Source: Glossina fuscipes (Eukaryota > Arthropoda > Insecta > Diptera > Glossinidae). Taken from it: a DNA stretch of 64,000 bases. Below the pieces are notes generated by a model that saw nothing but the letters and a program-made list of their open reading frames with translations, was not told the DNA's origin and ran no database searches. A program made the translations under genes and the position numbers. Positions within the stretch are counted from its first letter, which is position 1; every line of letters begins with the position of its first letter. Positions 1 through 12,700 of this stretch are shown in pieces. The stretch covers positions 13,074,914 to 13,138,913 of the forward strand of contig NW_023998416.1 of NCBI RefSeq assembly GCF_014805625.2, written 5' to 3'.

Positions 1-2959
1 CAGAAGTGCGTTGATTACTCATGTCGCCGATATAACATAGCATATAGCAGTATAGAAGTAAGGATAAGCAAATCGTCACCAAACTTTTGTCAGCTACAAC
101 CCAAGGAGAAATATGAGCTTCACGAATGAATATGAGATGAAGTGGATCGAATTTAAATGAAAAGAATCACTTGTGTCTGCGCATCAAAGCATTAGAAGTT
201 GCTTGTGTATGCTTATATTTTTGTAACGATTTATATATGTTAGTCTATGCAATCTAAATTTGAATTTTTGATTTTTCCCAAAACAAAACAAAGGAAATAA
301 AAACACTTGTTAACATTTTTTTTTCTTTTTTTTTTTGATAATATGTTTCTTCGCCTTGTGTTCGTCCTCACATTCTTCATTTTTTAAGACCAATTCTTTA
401 CAATGAAAGCAAATTTTTCCTAATTTCCATCCTTTCTTTGTATACGGTAACAGCGCATATTCCTTGTGTGTTGTATCAGCCACTTAGATTATACAAATAG
501 AATTTTAATAGCCGTCCAATAAGAAATTGTTTTTTTTTTTCGAATAGTTCTCGAATACATTTTGTACTTCTTCTATTATAAGCTTAGTCGTTAATTGTTG
601 GAGCTAAAACGTAACGTAACGTAAAATAAAATTCTCCCCTATTCTTTTATTCTGTTATGTGAGTTGAGTTATACGAACACGATCACAATTTTTTCGCAAG
701 TGAATACGTGATCTAGGAAAGTATTCTCTTATCGCTATTTATTTGTTATGCTAATAAAGACAGCTTGGGGCGTATAAGTAATTTATGAATACAATTATAG
801 TAAGCAATAATAAGCAATACACTAATGCAAATACAATGCACAGCAATTATTTCTTACATTTGATGGTTGCTATAAAAAATCTGTTGCTATACATTTCATT
901 CTATAAAGCTTGTTGCACACATAATATTGCAGCATGCAACAGCTGTTCTCCACAGACACAAACCCTAACAAAAGCTTGCTGCTTAGCGCTCTCTCATGTT
1001 CTTTACTAAATGTGAATTCTCATCGAAAGAGAACTTGTTTTTAAGAGTAATTCATATTTGCGAACTACAGCAAAAACATGTGCTCATACATATATATATA
1101 TATATATTTTTTTTTTACTTTTCAAGGTAATATTGGTTACAACCTCTTGAAACTTTTAGAATCTGAGATATATTTTCGTTCAAGCAAATCATGTAACAAA
1201 CCTTGACCTTTAATATTTTGAAAACAATTTCATCAAAAATGTATTGTCTTTAAAGCAAACATTATGTTGCCTCTTCCGTGTGACCTTGAAATTAACAAAT
1301 ATATTACCTAAGAAGGTACTTAATGTACAAATTCTCCGCGTACATGAAGGGAATTACGACTATGATGCATAAGAGAAACGGAATGTCGCCATGTCATAAA
1401 TAGTTTACCATTTTTATGTCATAGACATACTGAACAGAAAAGAGATTTTAAAAAAGCCATCTCATATACGTGCGTATGTGTAGCTATTATAATTCCCTAT
1501 TTATTTGAAAAGTTTTTCCTTATGGCCTTCTATACTCAAATGAAGCAAAGTTTATATAAACTTTACTTTGTTTATAAAGAAGTTCTCAAAGTATTAAATA
1601 CGATAAGATGGGCTACGCTGATGCTCTTTTACTGAACGCACATTAAGATTGTGTGTGTTCTTTATTTTTAAGCGAAGTTCACTTAAACTTTTCATGAATT
1701 TCAAGCAGAAAACGACTAAAGGCGAAGATGTCATATCTTGTATAGCAAGTAGACTAAGATGAATCCTAAAGCATACACTAAACTCGAATTTTAAGAGATC
1801 TTTTCAAATAATTTTTATCCCAAAATGCTTTCGATAAACTGCAGTTATATGTATTTCAGATAGTTATGTAGGACTCTGATGTATAAGTTTACTCAGTGGT
1901 GATTCACAACTTTACTCAGACGTGTATTGCCTTGGTCAATATGTGATTCGGCTTTAAAACACTTGTGGTGACTAAGTTTTTATATGTAGTACATGTTTTT
2001 TTATCATAATAATAATCTCTTCAAAGTAATGAACAAAACATTATTGTCTACCACGTTCTCGTATGTTGCATTGTAAATCATCAGAGATCCCCTTAATCGA
2101 AACTCTAGGGAAACTAATAGAGGCAAAGATGCCACTACATAACCCAGATGCTATTACTTCCAAATCTTAACATATGTGAGGACGAAACGAATGCAATGCA
2201 AGGGATATATATTTTTTAATACGACCGATCACTCTAGATATGTTCTCCCTAAGTGCGTACGATACGGAAATTCTCAAAAGGAAGTGAACAAATAGAATGA
2301 GATAGAGATTGGCCGCAGGCTACTGGATGCGTGCTCAATAGGTAACTTTTACGATCAGGTCTGCTTTGACGCATTGTAGTGCAAACTCGCGAGAACGGGA
2401 TGCACGATTCTTATCTACTTGGCGACTCATATTTACTTGACTACTGTTCAAGCGGATATAAGTATTTAAGGACCGGAACAATTGAACGACAGAAAATTTT
2501 GGTAGATCAGGTTAAGCTTGCTATGAAGGTTCTTCAAAGACAGAGAAAAATAGTGAAAAAAAAGCTTTTTACATTTATCTCCCTTCAATCCTTGCAGTCC
2601 TTGCAGGGTACTTACGCTACTACATTTGATTGCACTTGTCAGCCAAACATTTCCAACTCATTTTTTTTTTTTTCCATTAATCAACTAAATTGACTGATTA
2701 CGTAAGTAGACTCAGCGATTCACAAACGAAAACAAACATCAAAAGGTGTATATACAGTCAACCAAATACGTAATTGAAAAAAAAAAAAAAAGGAAACAAC
2801 GCGAGAGGCGGCAGCTCTATGATTGTAAGATTTGCAAACAGTTGTGTACCACCATACGTACTCAAGTAAAACCCAAACAAGCCACGATTGCAGATATTTT
2901 CCAACTGATATCAATATGTGTGTGCATAAAATTGAGTGTATGTGGGCGGGTTGCTCGGT
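1..2959. other. AT-rich non-coding stretch, probably intron or upstream flank of the sickie homologue
   Basis: No reading frame here has the composition or family resemblance of a gene. The stretch is rich in poly-T and poly-A tracts and short TA repeats. The longest open frame (2379-2693, +) ends in a translated poly-T tract and has no recognisable domain, so I do not call it. Assignment to a sickie intron is inferred only from the strand and position of the exons starting at 36765. Confidence 0.5.
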
Positions 2960-2984
2960 TTAAAAAAAAATTTTTCATTTTTGC

Positions 2985-3071
2985 AACAAACATATTTTGC
3001 AATTGCAATACATTCCAAACTTTTCAATACGAATAGTGAGTGAGACAAGTGTTCGTTGCGGATTGTTAACG
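2985..3071 (+). promoter_or_regulatory. possible untranslated first exon with splice donor
   Basis: After a T-rich stretch the sequence becomes more GC-balanced, carries an initiator-like TTCAATAC near 3021, then GTGAGTGAGACAAGTG and a tidy splice donor (GG/GTAAGTG) at about 3071/3072. Short untranslated first exons of fly neuronal genes often look like this. There is no TATA box at the usual distance and the initiator is not a perfect match. This could be an alternative first exon of the sickie homologue, of another gene, or chance. Low confidence without transcript data. Confidence 0.25.
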
Positions 3072-3352
3072 GGTAAGTGAAAAAAAAAAAAAAAAACAAA
3101 CTAGAAACAGCTTGGAACGACAACGCTGGTGTGTGTAGGTTATGTGTGATGTAGACATACATACATACATATATATACATATATACATAAATAATATTGT
3201 TGGCGGTGTTACTTTGTTATGTTGATTATGTGCATTTGTCATGCGACTAACAGTCGCAAGTCAAACAGTCTGGTTAGTCTGATTGCATTTAAGTTAAATG
3301 CAAATAAATGTGACAGAGTTTTAATTTTGTTGCATGTTTTATACAAATTTTT

Positions 3353-3376
3353 AAATGAATGAATGAATGAATGAAT
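3353..3376. repeat. GAAT tetranucleotide microsatellite
   Basis: Five to six tandem GAAT/ATGA units directly visible in the sequence. Confidence 0.9.
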
Positions 3377-4539
3377 TGTAAATAAGCTGAAGTGCAATGC
3401 AAATCTTTTGAAAAACATAATTTTATGTAGAAGTTTTTTTTAACACTATTACATAATCTCGATGATAGATTCCTTGCGACCATGAAAGTGATGTATTGTA
3501 TACATATATATATATAGCAATGTACGTGTAGTAAGCAAAACAATAATTGTAATAAGTGCGGATTAGAGTTTTTTTCTATTAAACGTAAAGAAAAAGTTTA
3601 GTGTGCTCCTAATTCCCCAACTATAGCTTTTGACATCCCAAACAAGACTTCGAAGGAATAATTAAATGACAGACGGGATAATTAAATGATAGTACTATGT
3701 AAAGACAAACGATGGTCCATAGCTGGGCATGTAACCTTAGCGATTAGAAGCTGGCGAAAGATTTTCGACACATCTAAAGTCGCCAACCTTACAACAGGTG
3801 TCTCTCCAGGAGATTACACTTTGTGTTCATTTTGGTTTTTCTTATTTGATAAGCATCGGCATTAAGCACTTCTAAAACTTTTCCTTTAAGCCAAACGTTC
3901 CTGGAATTCAATGGAGCAACCGCAAGTATAAAATCTATTCAACCCAATTCTAGGGGCTTTGGTATCTCAACTCATCTACTTCCCAAACATTGCCAAACAT
4001 TGGCAACAATTAGGCGATGAGCGTAATATTTTCCCAGATTCGCGCTGGAATCTCGCATTGGCTTGTATATCAAATAAAATATTTATATAGAGGCTGAAGC
4101 CAATAGAGAATCTGCCACATAGGCTAAGAGTCGACTTAAGCGGGACCGTTAATCATTAATCATCAATCAACGGATTTGGAGAACTTTCGAGTTTATAGTT
4201 ATTACATGTCCCTGCGCGAAGTCATAAAAACTCATTATATTTCCTAAGGATGGTACTTAATATTTGTAAAAATTATTGACTTTTTGCGTAGTGGTATCAA
4301 AATTGATTTCAATTAAACATTCATTCCATACATCCATTAGTAAATGCTACAAACAAGAAAAAGACACGATGCACGCATTTACAGCGAATGAATTTTTATA
4401 TTATTAGTATACTTTACATTTTTTTTTTTTTTTCTGTTTTTGTTTTTTTTTTTTATTAGTAAAATGTCCACACTTTAATGTAAGAGATAAGTGTGATTAT
4501 TCATATACGTGCCTGCCTCTTCCTACTGATTTTTATAGA

Positions 4540-4566
4540 CAGCAGCAGCAGCAGCAGCAGCAGCAG
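4540..4566. repeat. (CAG)9 trinucleotide repeat
   Basis: Nine uninterrupted CAG units. The open frame across it (4493-4765, +) reads it as poly-Ser but has no other coding character, so the repeat is treated as non-coding. Confidence 0.9.
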
Positions 4567-6011
4567 AAAAACTTGTGCACATTATTTTTCAACGATTTCG
4601 CTTTCAATGATTACAAGAAAGCTGGCTTGCTTCATAAACAAGTACGCCTTCGATAGTAAAAATATAAAAAGCAATAATAACAACATAAAATTATTAAACA
4701 GTATATGTAACGTAGAAACAGAGAAAAACAAGTATTCCCACCACTGTAATCCTATTCATGAATGAATTCCATCTTTAACGCCAGAGAAATAAACAAAACA
4801 AAAAATTCTCTTTATTTTGTTTTCTTACTCTCCTTCAAAAATCACTTATGCCAACTTATGTTCGAAAGAGCGTAAAAACATAAGGAAAATGAAAATGAAA
4901 GAGAACATTTTAGATACGTTTCAGTTCCAGTTCCATATTTAACAACAATTTGTTGCACTTCTTGTTCTCGTCCTAACCTTATATGTATAGCAGGCACATC
5001 AAGTAACACATTCAAGCCATTAATCATTTGTCGATTTAGGAAACGTTAAAACGACTTTAAATTCTTACGCAAATGCTTTTCATATGCAAGATGTTCTCCT
5101 TGAAAATATAACTATGAACGTAAAGTTTATAAATCTTTTATTCTTCGTCCCATTAAGCAGCGGGAAAGCTGGCACAAGGCTTTTTATTGCTATCTACAAG
5201 TACAAATTTGGATCACAGGGGAGTTTGCCTATTTTCAGGCGCTATTGATAATTTGAATAATATCAACGAAAATGTCACAGGTCATAAGTCATTTCTTTTT
5301 TTTTGCTTGTGGCGTCGTGACTTTGCAAACGTGTTGCATAGCAAAGTTTTTTGAATCACAAAATATATAAAAAAAAAAAAAGGAGCTGTTTGTGTCCCTT
5401 ATGACTACTAACCAATCTATGGCTGTAAACTTCTTTACCAACGTTGTTTAACGCAAGTTAAAATTCTCTTCACTGCAAAAATTTGCAAACTCATTACATT
5501 TCATATGGTTACATATAACATTTTGAAGACGCAACAGTTTTCATCAGCTTTCAGTTGCCTCATCTTATTATGCAATTTCAATCAATCTTCACGTTATATA
5601 AAACTTAAGGTTAGGACAGGTGCCTAGGAGGTTCTTATCTGCGTGCTTGCCAAGAAGGTCTAACCTCATTGTTTATTGGTATTGATTTAATAACCGATTG
5701 CACACGCCCAGCAAGGAGTAGGAAAATGGTCATAGAAGGCCGCCCCTTTACCTCGCAACTCTGCCCTAGTCGCAGCCGCTCCGAACGTCCGTACTCAACA
5801 GTCAGGCAAGCGAGCTTTCTCTCGGTATTTCGATTGGAAGTGCATCATATTGGGAGCAATCTTTAGATGGGCGGCCTGGCCCCCGTGGACATCCAAAGTT
5901 TTTATATTAAACCAATATGCAGCTCTGGGTATTTCAAACTCTACGCAGCGGATCCCATTCAATTGAAAAAATTGAAGGACTGCAAAATGTTCATCTAAAA
6001 TATGTTAGATT

Positions 6012-6072
6012 ATTGAGAAAAAGTGTTCCGCGCAAATTTATAAGAAATCATTGAGAGTCAGTGTTCCGCGCA
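6012..6072 (+). repeat. two-copy 23-bp direct repeat
   Basis: A 23-base segment at 6012-6034 recurs at 6050-6072 with three substitutions; both end in GTGTTCCGCGCA. The period is 38 bases. It sits just upstream of the three-exon gene relic, and the element it may belong to was not recognised. Confidence 0.7.
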
Positions 6073-6155
6073 GTCACGCCTGTTTGTGTACAAGAATTAT
6101 CAGAAAGTAGAAAGAAAATTTGGAGGAAAAATTCAAGGTCGTAATTGAGGACAAT

Positions 6156-6616
6156 ATGCGTACATGTTCATCTTCATTGTTGCAATGCAAAAACGATAAG
6201 CAACTTCTCAATGTTTGTAATCAATTCGATGACAATTTAATTGACGAACACATCGTAAATTTGAATTCCAAAAAATCATACGATTCCATCTCATAAAGTA
6301 AGTTGCTGTTTATCCGTTTTTTTTTTGAACCACTCTAACTTTGTATATTCTTCTTTGGAAAAGCTTCAGATCTTGATTACGACGATGTTGAGAAAGAGGA
6401 CACGTACAACGTAACTGAAAGTAAATTATTTTTAAAATCTGTGAAGAGACAATATTTAAATTAATCCAAAATTTTTTAGCTTTAGGGTCATCTAATCAGT
6501 GTAATCGGAATGACTTTTTTTCTTCCGTAAGCACTCAAGAAATCTTAGATCAAAACGTGAAGGTCAATAATACCTTTCCCAGTATATCTAAGTTACCACT
6601 TTCTGATACTTATTGA
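6156..6616 (+). pseudogene. remnant of an unrecognised three-exon gene (one in-frame stop)
   Basis: Three open segments, 6156-6297, 6364-6420 and 6480-6616, are separated by 66- and 59-base introns with GT-AG borders (GTAAGT/AAAAG and GTAAAT/TTTTTAG). Both junctions split the codon after its first base, so the segments join in one frame from ATG 6156 to TGA 6614-6616, 112 codons including both stops. The product is acidic and Ser/Asn/Asp-rich, with no domain I recognise. One TAA at 6294-6296, one base before the first donor, breaks the frame, so it is most likely decayed; stop readthrough or an assembly error is possible. Open sequence continues a little upstream of the ATG (from about 6114), so the true 5' end may lie further left. 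A second acceptor (TTCAG at 6365-6369) would also keep frame. Confidence 0.5.
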
Positions 6617-8561
6617 CCTTCAATACATCTACACAAATCTACTCAAATGTAAAAAAATTGGCAACGATTAGTATGATCGTCGGAACGATTAGTACGGATG
6701 CCGCCCTCTTTTTACTGAGGACAATTACGCTTTTTCCTTAATGCACTTATTGTTAACAACAAAATTACGCAACATATTCCGCACGTTTGCTGTATTTACA
6801 AAACTATAACACATTATAGGGATTCCTATTAAAAGACATTCCGCCAGTATTAAATTCGAAATAAGTTTTCTTTTCCAGTATCAAATTCGAAATGGGTAAC
6901 CTTTTCCAGTACGACTTAAGCCTTAGAATTAAATTTGAAACGTAAACTTATCCTGTTATGAATATATTTTTCTCTAAAACATTCAAATCAGCTAAAGGGA
7001 AAAAGTTAATAGAAACTAAAATTTGCGCTTGCAAAGAATTTTTCAAAATCGTAAACAACACGCTTGGGAGCATTAACATATGTGCGATATAAGATGTGAA
7101 AATAGGGAAAATTTTTATTTATTGTTCCAAAACACTTTTATCGCCTTCATAGCATTCAAATAATATTCCCTTTTACGCGGCACTACTAAGCAAATATGTC
7201 GCAAAATACTATTCCACGTTCGCGTACATTGTACCTCAAAACGGTTACACTTTTTCAAATATTTTTAATTTTAACCGTTTTTCGATTTGATGGAACTTTT
7301 CATCACCAAAGTTTATTAAGCAAAAAAAAAAGCTTTTACTTTTCAATGCCTCTCTTAACAAACACTACTAGCAAATAAATGCGCGTTAGAGTGGCTGAGA
7401 AACTCTCTTTCTTCGCTTTACAAACTCTTAGAGAAACTAAAAGTCTGATATTTAATGTTTTCTGTTTTTCTTTTTTTTCTATTTTTTTTTTTTTTTTTTT
7501 TTTTTCTGCTGAAATTCGAACAGCAGACAATTTGTTGTCGAAAGAAACCACCCTGAACACTCAAGCGGTGCGGTCGCATAATTGTTGTAGTCTTTCAGAC
7601 AGCGTATACGAAACGAAAAAAATTTGAACATATAATGAAAATAAAAAATTTTTAATGCTGAAAAGTGTGTAAAAAAAAAAAAAAAAATAATTAAATAATT
7701 AAATAAAAATATGCATGAAAAATTTAAGCCTGAAAATGTGAAGAAACGGGTCTCAAGTGTTTTCTAGTTTGCAACGCGTTAACTACAATTTCAAGTGTCC
7801 TTATTTGCCTCTGTTCATATTTGCTAAGTTTGTACGCACGCATGTCGTAATTTTTGTTGTTTTAATGAGTGGTTTAACCTTAAAATCCTTTACCAGCTGT
7901 GAATATATTTTTATGGTTTTTAATTTTTTCATAATTATTTACACACTTTTAATGTAACATGTTTTCTTGTTTTTTTTTTTTTTTTTTTTTTTCTCAAAAA
8001 TGCGAAATCTGAAACAATCTTAAAAGCATTTTCATAATACATACATAAAACATTTGAAAGATAAAAATGACAAATTTACAGTGATTTACACATGTTATCA
8101 GTAAATTTGAAAGTACGACTCGCAGCCCGCGCTTATTGATATCAGGTAGGTAATTATCTTTGTATACCTCATGGTTTTCATATAATATATCAATTGGTTC
8201 AGCTATGTACGTCTTTGTCTACATGCCGGTCCCTCAAACTTAAAACGCGCATTACTTGTTCTCGCTTGAAGTCCGCAAATCGTTTTGCGTAAAAGCGCGA
8301 TGGGTTTAAAAGACCAGCATTTACAATAAACGTTATATACACGAGATCTAAAGCAATTATCGAACGTTTTCCGTAGAAATATATAGAAGGTCTACGTCAA
8401 AGGAGTTATGAATTGTATTACCAGCAAGCTTCTCGTGTTTAGAAATTACATATGTGTGCGCCGGATTCGACCAGATCAGTGTAAACATCGATATAATCAT
8501 TTTAGTCTATAAAGGATTTGATGACTAGGAATTAATTAACTAGCGTAAGATTGTTGGTTAT

Positions 8562-8593
<32 letters not shown>

Positions 8594-9505
8594 GATAAAC
8601 TCAGCCTCTCAACCCAAACGCAGTCACATAGCGGTTATTTCCGATTACAATATGCGATCAAGTTTAATTATACACCAAAAAGTGTGTCAAGTGATGAAAG
8701 ATAGGCTTCCAAAACTAAGCTAGTGATATAAGAATTATTTGAACAGTAAGACAAGCTGAACCATTGCTAAATAGTCTGAAACTTTTTAGACTTTTTCAAA
8801 TCCACTTATGTTCATTTATTATAATTAAAACATGCGTAGAGTGCTACTTTAAAGAACTAACTTGTGTCGAACAACAAGAGCAATTAAAAAGTCGTTCATA
8901 CGGCAAATGCCTTAAGTGCTCGTATTACGTTAATAGACTGAGCTTAAAACAGAAATTTATTTACGCTTTTTACTTATTGTGAAGTTTATATCAATTCTTG
9001 TGATGCCAAGAATTTTATTTCCACACTTCCGCTATGAAGGAGAAGAAGATAAGGAATTTCCTCTTTTTTTTTTGGAAATATCTCTTAATTATTTATAAAT
9101 GAAGAAAATATGAAGCGAATAAACGTGTTTTTGGAAATCGTTTTTTTTTTTTCTTGGCATCTTTTACAACCAAAATAATATATAAATAAATTATATAAAG
9201 AAAATACGTAAGAGTTAGGGGAGCTTCTTGTGTAGAAAATTCCATTTTCTCGCAACTCCTCAAAATATGTATACGTATGCCCGATCTTGGGCACTAGACG
9301 CATCTTTTATATTATCGATCGATTCAAAATCACTTTTTGCATTAAGTAAATTACATTTTCCTCGCACCAAGATTATTGAAAATAGCCTGCAAAAGAACTC
9401 CTGCAATTTTTATTCTTTTTTACTCAATCACATGCCACAGAGAAGTATGTAGAATTTTTCTGATAAGTTCATTTAAATATTTTTATATCACATACCAGTT
9501 GCCGG
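6617..9505. other. non-coding AT-rich stretch
   Basis: No gene seen. It contains long poly-T tracts (around 7480-7505 and 7970-7992) and a (TG)n microsatellite at 8565-8593. Open frames here are short, low-complexity or translate the homopolymers. Confidence 0.55.
8565..8593. repeat. (GT)n microsatellite
   Basis: Uninterrupted GT dinucleotides over 29 bases. Confidence 0.95.
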
Positions 9506-9780
9506 TGTATGCAACACTCAAAAGGACTTGAGATAGACCAAACTGTTATTATGCCGTTCGCCTCGGAAATTGATTCTAAGCTTGTCTGTCCATCTGTCCA
9601 TCTTGTTTTCTTGTGCTCACCCTATAGGTTACCATTCTCGAGATACTTTGGACCATAGACGAACACTATTGACAATCCATCGTATCGGACCGCTTTCTTG
9701 TTCACATCACATATAATTTATTACTTTGAGAAATCGTTATAGGAGTTACTGTATTAAAGGTGAGCCAAAAACAACTATTA
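9506..9780 (+). repeat. R1 dispersed repeat, copy A
   Basis: One of at least eleven diverged pieces of the same family in this window (called R1 here). It carries, in order, the head motif GCAACACTCAAAAGGACTTG, then AAGCTTGTCTGTCCATCTG, then TTTTCTTGTGCTCACC, CTATAGGTTACC and a distal part ending near TACTTTGAGAAATCG. There is no coding capacity. It resembles the dispersed non-coding repeats with CTGTCCGTCTGTCC runs known from many fly genomes, but the exact family name is unknown to me. Confidence 0.7.
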
Positions 9781-12700
9781 TACTTTTTTTTTTTTTTATA
9801 CAATCAATAATTCGGGGAGGCGCCATATCAGAATGACCAGTTCCCTTACAACAGCTTACTTTGAAAAGTCGTTTTATGGATAAATTTATTCAGCCAAGTG
9901 ATGTAAGGTATCGACTGATATGCTGTCTAACACTTTTGCGTTCCTACTAATTAAGAAGTGCCTTTTCTTTGGGCGGAGATTGCGCCAGTTACATAAATAT
10001 CAATATTTGCAGAAAGTCCTACGTGCTTCTCTAGCTACAAGCATATAGACTAAATGATTTATTTTTGAAATTTAGATTTACACCCATATCGATCTGGACT
10101 ATAGAACTGCTTACAGGGATAGTGCCTCTCGGAAATGGCTGCAGTGTCGGCAAACTTTTTAATACATTTCAAAAAATATATTTTTTTCTGGTACTTATGT
10201 TAAAAGCACGTTTAATGATCTCTTCAAATACATTACATTCGATTACATTTCCTTGCATTCAAAAAAAGAATTGACAAAAAACTGCTCTTTGCTAAGTCTT
10301 TTCAGCGGTCTACTATACTACTAATAAGTAGTTGCTGCGTTTGCTATAGTTGTAAACTCATTTTGGCTTCAACGCTATATACATAACGCCATGCTTTTTA
10401 AGGCAATTATGCCATACACTGATAAAGTATAAAAGCGGAATATGAAGGACTTTATTAAGATTTTGCAAAGGATAGTAAGTAACATGATTCGCCCGTCAAT
10501 AAAAACGAAAATGAAGAAAAGGAAAAAAAAGCGAAGAGGATATTAATTTCTATTGTGGCAAAACTGACTTGTTCATCAAGTGGAAAAAGTAATGAATTCA
10601 TAAAATGGCTTGAAAAGTGAACAAAAAGTAAATTTTAAATTCTCCTACGAAATTTGATTCTTGTGTACAAACTAAGACTAAGCCAATACTTTTTCTTAAT
10701 TATATAAAAACTACGTTTGTCTAAAAGTTGATCTAGAGCCAACTTTTCAAAGGTCAATTTTCCGCAAGCTAGGAGAAGAATAGATATGATAACGCAAGAA
10801 CAAATTTCTTTAAGGATTTGCAGAAAGAAATACGACAAACTGTCAAGAAGAGATGAGAAATCCTTAAAAAGCCTACCGTCGGAAAAGCGGTCAATAGTAA
10901 TGCTTCTTTCAGGGCTTTATTAAGAACGAGGTAATACACAATGTCTTAGTATTCATTATTACGGTAAAGCAGAATTGACGTTTTATCTTTCAACTGTGTT
11001 ACAAACTGACATATTTTATATATAAGTGCAATCAACTATCACTAAAAATAAATAAAAATTATATCATCAACGCACATAAGCAGGATGACATAGAGACGTA
11101 CCTCGATCTTGAGTTTGCATATTCAACTCGGCATTATTAAGCGAGGGTCGAAAGAATTTCAAGAACCCTGCATCCTAAACTGATTACATATGGCTAAACT
11201 TGCACTATAATCGGGGATCGGGGCAATACTTACACTGTCCCTTAAGGAATTTGCCACGACATCCTCATGCTCTATTACCGTTATCTGAGACCAGATCACT
11301 ATTGACTTGTCGCCGTCTGTCCATGCAGCTACTTTTGTTTAGTTAGAAGCCAAAGAAGTAAACTTTAAACTGCTTAACCCATTCAATGAAAAATTTGAAT
11401 AACATTTCCAATCTAATCTTCATGTCGATGTAAATGAAAAAATAAAACCAATTCTCGATAATGGCGTAGGATGCTCGACTTTATCAGTACAACAAACTAA
11501 TACAGACATGTGTTGAGTCTTACGAAATATTGTATATTTCTTAGAAATAATTTTACACCTAATTTAACTGGAGTTTAAAATTGTAGTCGAATTAAAAATT
11601 GGAAGAAATAAATATAAGTAAGTGAAGTGAATACCTTCTAAATATTTTATTGACTAAGAAGCAATTTAGCGATTACTTCCCCATTCACACATATCAACGA
11701 AAACGATATGAAATTTTAAACTAACCTAAGGTTATTTCTTATAATTTACTTAAAAGGCATTTATGTGTAATAAAATTAACGAACCCTACAACTATGCCCT
11801 GTTAGGTGGACAAATAAGTTCTCCATGTTGAAATTGTTTGCTTTATCCAATCTTCGTGCCGCGTTCATTGCATTCCAAAGTTCTGTTATAGTTAACTTCG
11901 ACACTGTTTACAGGGTGTAAGTTTCGATGTTTCACAAGATGTTGTCCAGTGTTTATCAAAATGTAGAGCGATAAATATCATTTACGGTCTTGCATTTTAT
12001 TAGTGTTTTAAATTGAGAGTCGATGCAGTTGAGGCTGGTGTTCGTATGGCATAAGTTTCAATTGTTTACAAATGGTCGTTCAATCAAAGTTCAAGCAAAA
12101 CGCAAAGAGATAGCCACGATGCAGGAGATGACATCTGCTTCTTTACTGGATTAAACTTGATTTAAAACGATTAAGTTGGCTCAGCATGCAGTAAACTAGA
12201 AAGTGGTTTGTGCGAGGTTTCTTGCAAAGTCTTGAAGAGTATGAACATTCAGGAAGTGATTGTCACTTTGAGCGTGGAACTTGTCCTGATTGCGAGACTA
12301 TTCTCCAGACCTATCAACTTCTGATTAGCACTGATTGAAACCGACGCAGTCATGTTTAGTAGCTGAGCAGCTCAAAAAATATACTTGATATGCGAAAATA
12401 TACTTGACAAGCTACCCGAGAAGAGACGAAAGACTATAGTTAACAGTAGTCCATATTTGGATTCTTAAGTTTTGTAACAAATATTTTTGAACTAAATATG
12501 AGCTTTTTCAAAAAGTTTAGACAAATTATCTGCACACCTTGTATAAAGAATTTTTGAGTTTTTCCTATCACAAATAGAAAATCATGCTGAAATATATATA
12601 TAGCCACAAATTTTTGCAACATTTGTTTTATTTTCTATTTTTTCGTTATCCAAGATAAAATCTAAAGTTTTAAATAACAAAAATTTCGAAAAAGTTATCA

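Noticed and set aside
8134..8152. ATATCAG/GTAGGT as a second recursive splice site
   Set aside because: The sequence before the AG is not pyrimidine-rich, so it is a poor acceptor.
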